This document shows, piece after piece, positions 1 to 11,949 of a stretch of DNA of 64,000 nucleotides. The DNA comes from Silene conica (Eukaryota; Streptophyta; Magnoliopsida; Caryophyllales; Caryophyllaceae): positions 34,125,068-34,189,067 of the forward strand of contig CM055319.2 in the NCBI GenBank assembly GCA_029255685.2. Reading direction: 5' to 3'. The translations under genes were made by a program, and so were the position numbers. A model generated the notes under the pieces. That model saw only the letters and a list, made by a program, of their open reading frames with translations. It made no database searches and was not told where the DNA came from. Each line of letters starts with the position of its first letter. The stretch's first letter is position 1.

Positions 1-1421
1 TTTGACATTATCCTCGGTATGGATTGGTTATCGCGATACCATGCTCACTTCGAGTGTCGCGACCAGAAAATATGCTTGAGGAGTTCTTCAGGAGTTCGTG
101 TTTCCTATAAGGGAACCCGCCCCAAAAAGGGTGTTTGTCATTTCTTCGATTAAAGCTTCTCATCTTCTTAGGAAGGGTTGCCAAGCCTTCATGTGTGTTG
201 TTTCAGCTGCGAAACCTTCGCTACCGAAGCTTGAGGATGTATCCATTGTTCGAGAGTTTCCAGATGTTTTTCCAGAGGAGTTGCCGGGTATACCTCCTGT
301 GAGAGATGTTGAGTTTACTATCGAGCTTGTTCCAGGTACCGGACCTATATCTAAGGCTCCATATCGTATGGCTTCGCCTGAATTGAAAGAATTGAAGCAA
401 CAACTAGAAGAGATGATCGAGAAAGGATTCATTCGACCGAGTGCTTCTCCTTGGGGTGCTCCAGTGCTTTTCATCAAGAAGAAGGATGGATCGATGAGAT
501 TGTGTATCGACTACAGGCAATTGAACAGGGTTACGGTGAAGAACCGATATCCTTTACCTAGGATTGATGACCTTTTTGATCAGCTTCGTGGTGCCTCCAG
601 ATTTTCCAAGATTGATCTACGGTCAGGGTATCACCAGATTCCAGTTAGAGAGGATGACATTGCCAAGACTGCTTTCCGTACCAGATATGGACATTTTGAG
701 TTTGTTGTCATGCCTTTCGGTTTGACAAATGATCCTGCGATATTCATGGATCAGATGAATAAGACGTTCAGTGAGTACTTAGACACATGTGTTGTGGTGT
801 TTATTGATGACATTTTGATATATTCGAAGACTGATGCTGAGCATGCCGAACATCTTCGTTTGATACTTAGGATTCTGCGCCGACAGAAGTGGTTCGCTAA
901 ATTTTCGAAGTGTGAGTTTTGGTTATCTCAGGTTGCCTTTTTAGGTCATGTTATATCTAGTGAGGGTGTTATGGTTGATCCCGCTAAGATAGAGGCTGTA
1001 ATTGATTGGGAGAGTCCCAAAGACGTGGGAGAGATTCGTAGTTTCCTTGGATTGGCTGGTTACTACCGACGGTTCGTAGAGGAGTTTTTTAGATTGGCTT
1101 GTCCGATGACTCAGTTACTGAAGAAAGAAGCCAAATTTGTATGGACAGATAAGTGTGAGAGTTCGTTTCAGGAATTCAAGACTAGGTTGACTTCTGCTCC
1201 AGTGCTTACTCTTCTAGAGATTGGTGTTGATTTTGATGTCTACTGCGATGCTTCTATGTTTAGACTTGGTTGTGTGTTGATGCAGAGTGGGAAGGTGATT
1301 GATTATTCCTCCAGACAGCTGCGAGGTCATGAGGTGAACTATCCTACGCATGATCTTGAGTTGACCGCTGTTGTTCATGCCTTGAAGATGTGGCGTCACT
1401 ATCTTATTGGTTCACATTTCC
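1..1421 (+). pseudogene. pol: T1 Ty3/gypsy pol, 5' part: protease end, reverse transcriptase, RNase H start
   Basis: The first ~125 bases encode, in frame 1, the end of a retropepsin with the ILGMDWL motif. The frame then ends (FFD stop near 150) and the downstream RT is read in frame 2, so a frameshift lies near 130-145. From 98 to 1426 the reading shows [11 protein letters not shown], then RT motifs [15 protein letters not shown] (usually FGLTNAP, here NDP) and the catalytic [10 protein letters not shown]. The palm and connection follow ([18 protein letters not shown]). RNase H begins with YCDAS and is cut at HYLIGSHF by sLTR-1. Reading resumes in frame after 4264. Order and motifs fit a Tekay/Del chromodomain Ty3 element. 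With the frameshift, the insertion and later stops it is non-functional. Confidence 0.93.
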
Positions 1422-4259
1422 TGTAACACCCCCATTTATTTAAGAGTCTTTAGCAAGACATTCTCAAATAAATAGGGTTGTTACCATCTCGGAATGTCCA
1501 AGGTAGTGTATAACAAAGTAAAACAATCAAATACTTTATATAAAACTGATAAAATTTAAACTTTTGTTATTACAATTACTGCTCAGCGGAAAAGCTAAGA
1601 AAATACAACTGATGACTTCTCTAGATGTGATATAATTCTAAGTCGGTCCAAAGTCTGCATCTCACATTCCCGCCCCAACTCCTAGCTCATTTGTCTCTTT
1701 CTTGTAAAGTCTACTCCCCATTCCGGATCATCGTAGGTGTCACATGAATACACTGTCAACCTCGCGGTCGAGTAGGATAACACAAAATCATAATGCAACA
1801 AATATGATATGCAAATGCCATGATATGCTCGAGCTCGAGCTCAATCTCAATATCATTCTCAATCTCAAACCCGTAACTCCCACCCATACCGAACCTCCCG
1901 GCAGAGTATAATCGGCCGTCGCCGAACACCAGCTTAACAGCTGAGGTCACCAGGTCTAGTCCTGCAGAACTAGCCTGGGCCCAATAATATATCATCATCT
2001 GGAATCCGTATCCAATGCATATGCCATGCTTATGAATGCAATAATAATAATCATACTTATGAATGCAATATGCAACAGTAATAATAGCTCATCATAACCA
2101 ATATCATCCTCATATCATTCATGCTTAACACCCATATCAAACACTCAGCATCCATATATCCGTAGTATAGTGGCAGTGTATCCTACCTTATCAAGCAAAC
2201 CTCCGAACAATCACGTAATCAACGAGAATCAGAAATACTCCACTTCAAACTCGTTCCATATGAATATTACTTAATTAATATTAATTCTCTATTTAATATA
2301 ACACGTTCACAATTAATTAATACACTTCGTAGCTTAACCCTTTATATAAATCAATTAACTTATACGACTCATTTACTTTTATAATTAACTTTAATTAAAT
2401 AAACGAACATAGCAACTATACTCGAACTATTGATAACCGTCACATCCCTGTATACAAATTATTTAACAACTTTGGAAATTAAAGTATGAACAACATTACC
2501 AATAATAATAAACATACTATACTAATAATAACATAATACAACATTAATAATAATAATAGTAACATATAATGAAAATATAATAATAATAATAATAATATTA
2601 CTTAGAATAAGTACAAAGAACAATATGTACTACTACTAATATAATGATAATAATAATAATTATAGTACAAAAGCATCAGCAACAATACGAACAACAACGA
2701 GTAATAATAATAATAATTAATCATAATATATTATAATAATAATAATGATAATAATAATCACATAGGCAAGAGCAATACGTAACAGCCCCCAAACTCCCGC
2801 ACACCCAAACAGACCCTCACGATTAAACCACCCCCTTGACAGCCTACGTTCACAGCCCCTTCGACACCCTTTCTGCCGCCTGAACCACCACCACATCACG
2901 GTGGTTGCCACCCTTGGACCACGGTGAACCTACTGACACTAACCACAACCCCTGACATGACCATTCCAGCCCTCGAAACCAGTCACCAAAACCCCTGGTC
3001 ACAACCACCCCCGCTGAAACCGTGTTTCTGTCCCCCCTGTAACCACTCCTCTAACCACCTTCTAACACCACCATAACCACAACCAACAACCACCCTTGAC
3101 ACCTCACGTTACCCACGACCCCCTGGTGACAAACACCAAGCTTCGATATAAGTCACGACCCTCTGAAACAGCCCCACAAAACTGATGAACACAACCCATA
3201 CCTCCCTGTTTCTGTCACTGTTTCTGACCCCTCCTAAACACCGACTGCCAACAGTAGTTTCCGACCACCACGCACCACCCTAGCATCACCAACACAACCT
3301 ACTAACATCCCACTACCAGTACTCATGGGTCAAAACATAAAGAAATTACGCAAGTATATAAATAAGACCGTCACAAATAATAAAACGATAAAAAAATAAA
3401 AACGATAATATGAATATATAAATCGCACCTTTATGACTGGCATATCATAAACAACAACGAAGCTTTATATCGGATTCAGTTTGCAGACTATTCGATTGAA
3501 GACGGTTTATAGAAGCATTTGGTGATGATGATATCGATACAGGGTGTTCTTAAGCGTTTGAAATGGCTTGAATTCGATTAGTGAGCAAGATAATGAGATT
3601 GATTGTGAATTGTGAAATTGCCTTTGAAACAATTTCTGGATTGATAGCTATGACGGCGTGAGACTTTGCTTTGTATTTTTGATGGAGTAATTGGTAAGGG
3701 TTTCATGTATATTTGGGTTTATGAAGTCGTCTCACTATTAAACTCGTCCAAACAATAATTATCGTAGTTGTCGTAATATCAAATTAAATATCACAAAATT
3801 AAATACATTATATATATATATATATATGTATAGAAGATATTAATATTATTTTACGATAATAATAATACAAGCATAATTCTCACTTCAACATAACCGTCTT
3901 ATGGAAAAAGTTATGAAAATAATAACAATGAACTAATAGTATTGAGAACAATAATAATAACCGAATTAACAACAACGATACAACGCTAGTAGTAATAATA
4001 ATAACAATAACAAGGCAATTATCACTATTACAATAACAAGAATAATAATATAATAATAATAATGATAATAACAGTAATTATAAAATGAATAATAATAAGA
4101 AGAATAAGAATCTTATAAAATAATGGAAATAGCGATTTAGTACGGCATATAAAATATCCACATAAAATATCAAACTTATTAGGCGTGTAAATCATTTCTA
4201 GTCAAAATAATTATATTGCTATTTCATTATTACGAAATACGGAAATACGGGTTATTACA
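1422..4259 (-). mobile_element. sLTR-1: solo LTR (2.84 kb) of a chromodomain Ty3 family
   Basis: The insert starts TGTAACACCCCC and ends GGGTTATTACA. It is flanked by near-identical 5-bp target repeats, TTTCC (1417-1421) and TTGCC (4260-4264). Removing it with one target copy joins the two parts of the T1 RNase H in frame. There is no coding sequence, PBS or internal domain, so it is read as a solo LTR. Sense orientation is minus: the reverse complement begins TGTAATAACCCGTATTTCC, like the T1 LTR and sLTR-2/4. Inside are AT-rich (TAA)n tracts (2500-2760), a C-rich CCACC segment (2790-3320) and the family motif ACTCGACCGCGAGGTTGAC near 1755. Confidence 0.88.
3808..3828. repeat. (TA)n microsatellite
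   Basis: A short run of alternating TA inside sLTR-1. Ordinary simple repeat in an AT-rich LTR. Confidence 0.8.
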
Positions 4260-5992
4260 TTGCCGCATTTTCACTGATCACAAGAGTTTGAAGTACATTT
4301 TCACACAGAAGGACCTTAATATGAGACAACGTCGTTGGTTAGAATTGGTCAAAGACTATGATATTGAGTTGTTGTATCATGAGGGCAAGGCCAATGTTGT
4401 TGCTGATGCGCTTAGTAGCAAGACTTCTCATTCATTGAATGCCATTCGAGTGTTGCCAGAGGAGCTTTGTTCTGAGTTCAGGAAGTTGAGATTAGAGATG
4501 GTTGGTAGTGGATTTGATTGGTTATCTGCTATGACTTCTGAGCCGACATTGTATTAGGAGATTCACAAGGGTTTGCCTACAGATGCTACTTTTAGGAAGT
4601 TCGAGGCCAAGATTGCTAGCGGTGAGGCTAAGGATTTTGTGATTGATGCTGACAGCTTTCTTCGTTTCCGCGGCCGGATGTATGTTCCTGATGCTCCTGA
4701 TTTGAGGAAGAGAGTGTTAGATGAGGCTTACTTGACTCCTTATTCTATTCATCCTGGTGGTGAGAACATGCATAAGGACCTTAGGCTCTTATTTTGGTGG
4801 CCTGGGATGAAGAAGAACATTTTGGATTATGTGAGTACATGTTTAACTTGTCAGCAAGTGAAGATTGAGCATAAGAGACCTGGTGGTCTGCTTCAGCCGC
4901 TCCATGTTCCTCAGTGGAAGCGGGAGTGCATTTCTATGGATTTCGTTACCGCTCTACCTAAGACCGTTGACGGTAAGGATGCTATTTGGGTAGTGGTCGA
5001 CAAATTGACCAAGTGTGCTAGGTTTATACCTATTCGAGAGACTTGGGATATGGATCGCCTTGCTAAGGCTTACATTGCAGATATCGTTCGATACCATGGT
5101 GTTCCGAGAGAAATTGTTTCAGACAAGGATCCGCGTTTCTGTTCGAGATTCTGGAGAGCTCTTCAAGAGGCCATGGGTAGCCGACTTTTGATGAGTACAA
5201 CATTCCATGCCGCTACAAATGGACAATCAGAGAGGACGATTCAGATTTTAGAGGACTTATTGCGTGCTTGTGCACTTGACTTTCAGACTTCTTGGGAACA
5301 GAATCTAACGCCGGTTGAGTTCTTGTACAACGACAACAGTTATCACTCGTCGATTCAGATGGCTCCATATGAGGCGCTCTATGGTAGGAAGTGCCGAAGC
5401 CCTATCTGTTGGGATCAGTCGAGCGACGTTCTTGATTTAGGACCTGACCAGTTGGCTGCGACGATTGATCACGTTCAGCTTATCAGAGGTAGGATGAAGG
5501 CCGCTCAGGACCGACATAAATCCTACCGCTTGAGTTTGAGACCGGTGACAGAGTGTTTCTTCGATGAAGGGCGTCAAGAGATTCAGTGTCAAGGGCAAAT
5601 TGAGCCCTAAGTATATTGGGCCGTTCGAGATTTTGAAAAGGATCAGTGCTGCTGCTTACAGATTGGATCCGCCTCCAAGTTTGGGCAAGGTGCATAGCGT
5701 CTTTCATGTTTCACAGCTCCGCAAGTACGTCAGTGACCCTAGTCACGTGCTTCAGAGAGAGATCGCCAACCTAGAGTCGAACCTTGCGTTCGAAGAGCGT
5801 CTAATGAAGATTTTGGATCGTCAGGACCGGAAGCTGAGGAGCAAGGTGGTGCCCCTAGTGAAGATCCTATGGCGTTGTGGCGACGTTGAGGAGCAGACTT
5901 GAGAGACAGAGGCTTCGATGCGCGCTACGCATCCTTCTCTTTTCGATGGAGGTATAGCTTACTTAGATTTATCTTCGTTCAAGTTTCAAGGA
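4260..5992 (+). pseudogene. pol: T1 pol, 3' part: RNase H end, integrase, chromodomain
   Basis: Reading resumes with [14 protein letters not shown] and VVADALS of RNase H. A TAG stop at 4555-4557 interrupts before the integrase. The integrase has the HHCC zinc finger (HPGG..MHKDL..CLTCQQVK) and catalytic residues in SMDFVTALP, IVSDKDPRF and NGQSERTIQ. Near 5535-5565 the frame shifts and a few codons are missing between the VFLR and MKGVKRF motifs. The GPFEIL region and a C-terminal chromodomain ([20 protein letters not shown]) follow. A TGA at 5900-5902 sits where a conserved tryptophan codon (EATWE) is expected. The tail MRATHPSLF matches the usual end of Tekay/Del integrases. Chromodomains of this class are thought to guide insertion to heterochromatin. 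This copy is dead. Confidence 0.92.
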
Positions 5993-6003
5993 CGGAACTT
6001 TTT

Positions 6004-6018
6004 GAAAGGTGGGGTGAT
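6004..6018 (+). other. T1 polypurine tract
   Basis: The purine-rich stretch AAAGGTGGGGTGAT lies immediately before the TG that begins the 3' LTR. Its position and composition are as expected for the plus-strand primer of a Tekay-like element. Confidence 0.8.
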
Positions 6019-6979
6019 TGTAACATCCCGTATTTTCGTAAATAATATTTTAATGATTTTAAAGTATTTTCCGGAATATAATATTATTTTATTAATAAAT
6101 CGAAAATCTTATTTTAAGTTTTTCCGTTAAGTTCCGTCTTAGGAATATTTTAATTCTTAAGATGTTCACTTGGCATTTCATTTCCCGACTTGAGTCCGTA
6201 TCACAAACAAATAAACCCGACTCAAGTAAAAGTGAAAAGGACAACTAAAACCTACTTAAACCGTCCTCTCCATTGACATCCTCATTTCACATTTCATTCC
6301 ACTGTAAAAAAGAAAACTCTATTGTTCATCTTTTCTTCAAGCTTAAAACGATAATCTCGACCCCTTCCCGAACTCGTATCAAGGTAAATTTTATATTTTC
6401 GGAATCCTCTTGAGATTTTCAATCTTTCCATCACTTTCAATTTTCGTTTTGCTGATTTCGAAAAATGGGCTGTTTTGCCCTAAATCAGGTTTAAGCTCCT
6501 AACACGGGTTTTTCTTGTGTTTTAAGGCGAGAATTTGGAGGACTTGAGTCAAGACTCGTATATTGTAGACGAAAGCTTGGAGGAAGACGCTTAAGAGGTG
6601 ACTATTATGAGTAACTCGGCCTTTTTGTTAAAGTAGCACAATTTGTGTTTGTCTTTGATGTTTCTTCTGATTTTATGAGTTATTGTTGATGTATGAGTAT
6701 AGGAATATGTTAGGATTTCGTTTTGCATGTCCTTCATATGATTTAATTAAGGTTTATGATGTTTCATATGCTTAATATATTCATTTTCAGTTTTTGAAAA
6801 GTTAAGACGAATACAAAGTTTGATCTTAATATGTGTACTCTTGCTTCTTAAATGCTTGTTTATGATTCATATGTATGTTTAATATGCTGGGTAAACTTGT
6901 GTTGTTGCAATTGTTAAGTTTAGTATCTATTCTTAGAAGATTTGATAAAGGTCGAAATTGGCGAAAAATGCGTACAAGG

Positions 6980-7345
6980 GCTCTGAGCCGGCAGGCTGAC
7001 CGGCAGCCGGCCGGCCGGCTCAGAGGCCGTCTTAGGGTGTTTGCGATATTTAGGAAATATGTGCAGGGCTCTGAGCCGGGTGGTCGGCCGCCGGTCGACC
7101 GGCTCAGAGACCCTCTTGGTTGCTTGTTTTTCGAAGAAAGAAGCTAGGAATGGATTCCTAACCGGTAGGCCGGCTAAAGATCCATCTCCATTTTTATGAA
7201 ATCGTATAAGTATGTTGGGGACGGGATTCCCAGCCTGGTGGCCGGCAGCCATTCTACCGGATGAGGATCCTATTTCCTTGGGTTTTCTCGTGTTATATGC
7301 ATCGGGAAGGGGACTCCCAGCCGGCTGACCGGCAGACGGTCTGGC
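6980..7345. repeat. GCCGGC inverted-repeat cassettes in the T1 LTR
   Basis: About five GC-rich cassettes start near 6981, 7069, 7155, 7225 and 7308, spaced roughly 70-90 bp. The first two are flanked by CTCTGAGCCGG on the left and CCGGCTCAGAG on the right, so each is a long imperfect inverted repeat with extra GCCGGC or GTCGAC palindromes inside. The last is flanked by CCCAGCCGG and CCGGCTGAGAG. The surrounding LTR is much more AT-rich. Confidence 0.8.
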
Positions 7346-7615
7346 ACCGGCTGAGAGCCCATGTTCTCACAAAATCGTCTTTAACTTTTGATCGGGTTGT
7401 CCGATTTTCTTGATAGTTGTTCCGTGTGCTTCATATGTGTGTTTGAGGTCCTCGGAGTACGGGCGGCACTATATTGGGTTCGTGAATGGAGAGAGGATAG
7501 AGAACCCCGGTCGGGCAACCGAAAGGAAAACTGGCTCTCCCTCAGCTTAGTTCCCGGGGTCAATTAAGTGTTGTTTAGAAGTCAGTAAGGTTATGACTAA
7601 GGATTTGGTTGTAGT

Positions 7616-8071
7616 ACATATCGGAATATGTCTGAGCAGGGACCGCTAGATTACGATATGTGCTGATGTTTGGATGCATGTCAAGTTATGATATGAGCAT
7701 GGATCCTCTAGCTTGACATTTGAGTGTTTGTGGCGTGTCGGCTACGTCTGAGCAGAGATCTCTGGACCGACACGTGTATGATTGATGCGGTAGGGATATG
7801 TCTGAGTAGGGACATCTGTCCTACCGTGAGTTTGTTTGATCGTAGTGGGTTGGGTCTGAGTCGAGATTCCGATTTCACTACGAAGGGTAATGGTCACGAC
7901 TGAGCAGGGTCGGTGAACCATTATTTCCTGATTGGTATCCACTTGTGCCTGAGCAGGGGTTCACGAGTGTATGCTTGCTGTTTTGTGTAGCAAGTTTACC
8001 TGAGTTGGGGTGTGACTTGGGCACTGCTGATTGTGTCTAGTTCTTGCCTGAGCAGGGGTAGGTTCTAGACA
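7616..8071 (+). repeat. Tandem array of nine hairpins sharing a TGAGCAGGG core
   Basis: Nine consecutive inverted repeats, each with a different stem, enclose the same core. Stem pairs are ACATATCG 7616/CGATATGT 7654; ATGTCAAG 7678/CTTGACAT 7712; CGTGTCGG 7734/CCGACACG 7767; CGGTAGG 7788/CCTACCG 7820; CGTAGTG 7841/CACTACG 7876; TAATGGT 7888/ACCATTA 7917; CACTTGTG 7940/CACGAGTG 7962 (one G-U type pair); CAAGT 7991/ACTTG 8015 (weak); TGTCTAG 8034/CTAGACA 8065. Cores (TGAGCAGGG, with TGAGCATGG, TGAGCAGAG, TGAGTAGGG, TGAGTCGAG and TGAGTTGGG variants) start at 7633, 7694, 7749, 7803, 7857, 7901, 7950, 8001 and 8049. Confidence 0.82.
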
Positions 8072-8795
8072 TTGTTGATTTGCATCTGCTTGCCTATGTT
8101 GTGGTACAGTGTCAGATGTTGCTGATTGATTGTGTTGTTTGTTATAAGAGTATTATTTATCTTAGTATTGTTCGTCCAAGGTATTGGACGACTCTTAGTC
8201 TGGTTTCGTAAATGGTTTGGAGTGAAAGACCCCCCGGCCGGGAAACCGGAAGGGAGTCCGGCTCTCATTTCAAATAGTCTCCGAAGTTAGTTGAGAGCCT
8301 TTGCAAGTATTGTATGTTGATATGAAAGTTGAGATACGGTTTATATGTGCTTCACATGTTATAAATGTTGGAGTATGTTGGATGCTTTATGTGTTACGTG
8401 TCGTTAACAATAGCTGACTATAAGAACTCTAGTTACTCCCCACTGATTGTGGCGTAAATGTTTTTCATGTATGTAGGTGCATGACAGGTTGATGGGTGGT
8501 TGAAGGAGGCTAGCGAGCGATGATCCTTTCATCGATGACTTACCATTTCTATCGTTAGCTAGACCTATATGTTTTGGATTTATACTTGAGTGCCTGTAGG
8601 GATGTGCCATCCCAGGCTGTTTTGTAGTTACAATTTCCGTACTTAGACATATACTTATCTATGTTTTGGTTTATTTCAGTTTGTACAGTTTTGTTTTAAT
8701 TCAGCTCGTTTATCATGCATGTTAAATTTTAAATTACGCGTAAATTTTGGCATGTTTGTATGTTTTATTTTTCTGCTGCGACGTGGGGTTTTACA

Positions 8796-10524
8796 TGACA
8801 CGCATCAGACATCAGTACATATCGTATTCTAGCGGTCCCAACTCAGACATATTCCGATATGCACTACAACCAAGTCCTTAGTCCTAATCTTCTAGAACTC
8901 TAACAACACTTAATTGACCCCGGGAACTAAGTTGAGGGAGAGCCGGTTTCCCTTTCGGTTACCCGACCGGGGGGTCTCTATCCTCTCTCCATTCCTGAAC
9001 CCAATATAGTGCCGCCCGAACCTCGGGGACCTCATACACACATAAGCATATAAGAGAAGGCCAAGTTCAATAACAACCACTAGCAACCTAAGACTCTCCT
9101 CTACAAGTCTAAGGGTTACCTATTCAACTAACTAGGTTCACTAAGTCTCATAAGCAACCTAAGAAATTGATTAGCTTAAGATAAGAAATAAACTTGCTAA
9201 ATTATTACTTACTACATACATTACCCATTACCATTAAGAATTAACTAGCGTTAGACAAGTAACTAACCACTTTACTAAATCTTACCTAGCTCAAATATAC
9301 ATTTAAAACCAAGTATATATACACCACCAAACATCACTTAAAACATCCTAAAAAAAAAGGGAAACAAGCCCCCAAAACAGCTCGAAAAACAATTAAACGA
9401 GTAGAAAGTTACAACGGTTTTTGCGTAGCCTGCGCAAGAGGGTGCGCAGCTGCGCCTGGGCTGCGCAGCTTGCGCCCAAGCACGGGCCAGGTTGCTCACC
9501 CGCATTTCCTGGAATTCGATAATTCATTCTATCCTTCGACAAACACTTCTAAACCATGATTTCTAGTATAAAACCTATACTATCAGCACTTAACAACCCA
9601 TAACAATCCCAAGTGTATCTCATATATAATTTTTGAACAAAATCAAGCATTTAATCAAGCATAACAACCAAATTCCGAAATTATACCGATCTCCATGTAT
9701 ACTCACAAATTCCACTTAAACCCTGATTTCAACATAATTCTTCAACAATAAACATATAAGAAGCATAAAGAAGATAAAAGCAAGCCTAAACATGTTCCTA
9801 AACACAAGAACACATCCAAAATCACAACAAGATTGCTACTGTAACAAATTAGGTCGCGGTACTCATAATAGTCACCTATTTAAGCCAAGAATCCTCCATA
9901 AATAACCCAAGTATCAACACTTGGTCTTCAATACCTCATCCTACAACATAAGAATAAGATTACAAAAACCGAAATTTAGAAGAGGGAAAGGGGCAGAATT
10001 TTGTGCACCCTTAAAGTCAGGAATTTATCACCTTAAAACGACGGGCTAGAGAAGAGTAATCCGTAGCCGCGAAAATCGTCTCAATCGGATAAGAAATGAA
10101 GATGTTATGAGAGTTTTAAGGTTTGGAGGAGAAAATTAAAATGGTGTTTGTTACAATCTGAAAAATGAAATGAATGAGGGAGGTAGAAGATGGTGGGGTT
10201 AGGGTTTTGTGAAGAAGGATGAGGAAAATGAGTCCATTAACAAGTTAGGCCCATAAGGCAAGTTTTAAGACGGTTTAAAAACATCGTCTTAAGTTACAAC
10301 AAACTTAGAACGAGATAAATATTTATTTCAGGATCATAAAATTAAATTGCTAAGACATAATTTACGAAATCAAATGAAATCTTATTTAAAACCCTTTAAA
10401 AAGATTTCCACATAAATTAATCAGTTATTTAAATGACATTACGAAATTACGAAAAATAAATTATTTCTGGAACTTGAACTTAAAACCTTTAAACTTCCAG
10501 GTCCTGAAATATTGGGATGTTACA
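8796..10524 (-). mobile_element. Inverted, truncated LTR of the T1 family
   Basis: On the minus strand this begins TGTAACATCCC at 10524 and runs to TGACACGCATCA at 8796. It matches about the first 1.66 kb of the T1 LTR, including the first hairpin of the array, and abuts the T1 LTR end with no spacer. Recognisable shared stretches include the ACCTCGGGGAC/GTCCTCGGAGTAC region and the AACCGAAAGG segment. At the site equivalent to the GCCGGC cassettes it instead carries TGCGCA palindromes (9422-9476). Truncation and inversion suggest a rearrangement or an element whose rest was deleted. Confidence 0.8.
9422..9476. repeat. TGCGCA palindrome cassette
   Basis: TGCGCA or TGCGCC motifs start at 9431, 9443, 9451, 9462 and 9471 in an otherwise AT-rich LTR. 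The compound palindromes around 9443 and 9462 are 19 bp apart. This replaces the GCCGGC cassettes found at the equivalent place in the T1 LTR. Confidence 0.75.
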
Positions 10525-11949
10525 CATCTGCCCACCATTTTTTTCACAAAAAAATGAAGCAATTATCAATAAAAATTTACAACTTGTTTTTTTCCCATGA
10601 ATCCAACCTCAAATATTTTAATTGTTTTGGTGTTATTAGTTTTTAGTAATCTCGACTTCTTCCTTTCAAGACTAATTTGTCTCATGTAGTATTTTTTTCT
10701 AGTAATTTACTTATTGTTTTATTAACTTTGTAGATCTGATTTTTTCATTCTATCATCATCATCATTATTATTATTAAAGTCATCTATTTAATTCTTTCCC
10801 CGAGTAATTACTGTTGTCTTCAATTAACTCTTTAGAGTCTTTTTTTAACTATATTTGAGATGATTTTTATTTTTTATGACATTTTGATTCTAGTTTCAAT
10901 ATTTTTTTTCACTTTGTTTAATTTTTTTTTTTTTCATTTTTCAATTGTTCGCTTTAAATAATCTATTTATTTACATGTTAAATTTTGGTCTATCTTTTTA
11001 ATATGATGGTAATTTGTATATTAGTATATTTAAATTTATTGTTTAAGTTGGTATAATTTATTGTTTAAGTTGGTATAATTTATTATTAAAGTTGATGTAA
11101 TTTTCTAGTTGAGATATTGAAAGTAAGTATGTATCATGTAAATAGCAGAATATCTAATTAAATTGTGCAAGATAGTGGCTCCTAAAATTCAGGAGTTAAA
11201 AGGTTAGTTTTGACTTATTGACTTTCAACTACAGAGTGTCACATAGACTCCGTGGTTGTTACTTTAATAAGTAAGACTAGTAGTATGTACTATCTGGTGC
11301 ATCAATTCAAGTGCCTTTGTCGCCAAAAATACGGAGTTACAAAGAGCCAACATGATCATTTGACAATTACTTTTGAAATTTGTCCATTTAAACCATTTGT
11401 AACAGATTGAGTCAATCCTCAATCACCCACTCAAGAAGTTGTTTTTGCTGAGAAAAAAAATACATATTTTTTTCCTAGCCTGACACGTGGCAAACAATGA
11501 TTAGGAAGGAATAAAGTATAAGGATCAGTGACATGACAAGCATTAGATCACAAGATCAAAGGGGGGAAGAAACACACATACATCGGAATAACGAGTCAAG
11601 TTAGTTACATACTATTAAGGAGTCAGTTCCCAGAAGATAGGAGAGCATCTCGGAGGACCCTAACCAGCTGACCAGAGATAGACAAGCACTATAAATAAAG
11701 AGGAAAGCGGAGGAAAAAATCATCAGTGGTACACAGAGAAAATTAATACCACCTAGCAACATAAAAAGCAACACTTGTTAATGCGTTGCCTTGTAGTATG
11801 TTTTATTCTTTTTACAAGAATTACACTAGAAACTTGGTGGGATACCGACTCCCCTCGCGGTTGTTTCCCTCAAAACGAATTTTAGGCGCACAAAACTCAC
11901 GGTGTCAACTTCTTTTTTCGTTGTTTTTCCTCGCAAGTTTCATCGTATC
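10525..11949. other. Unassigned AT-rich stretch
   Basis: No recognisable protein is encoded. 10540-11450 is T-rich with homopolymer runs. A 60-codon open frame at 11786-11968 matches no family I recognise. The right part (11480-11949) looks like a promoter or LTR with leader (see the separate entry); it could be the remnant of another LTR into which LTR-H inserted. Confidence 0.5.
11484..11698 (+). promoter_or_regulatory. Promoter-like segment: G-box and TATA box
   Basis: CACGTGG (11484-11490) is a plant G-box core, and TATAAATAA (11690-11698) is a good TATA box about 200 bp downstream, followed by AAAGAGGAAAGCGG. No gene follows before LTR-H begins at 11950, so this may be an LTR promoter or a displaced host promoter. 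Confidence 0.4.

Larger units (their letters stand above)
6019..8795 (+). mobile_element. T1 3' LTR (2.78 kb)
   Basis: Begins TGTAACATCCCGTATTTTCG directly after the polypurine tract and ends GGGGTTTTACA, giving TG...CA ends. The 5' partner lies left of the window, so age and target repeat cannot be judged. It holds two unusual arrays: GC-rich inverted-repeat cassettes at 6980-7345 and nine short hairpins at 7616-8071. The first ~1.66 kb is repeated in opposite orientation directly downstream (8796-10524). Confidence 0.85.

Noticed and set aside
1422..4259. DNA transposon with terminal inverted repeats (TGTAAC...GTTACA-like ends)
   Set aside because: The inverted match is only about 5-6 bp, as in LTR ends. 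5-bp target repeats and similarity to the T1 LTR start fit solo LTRs better.
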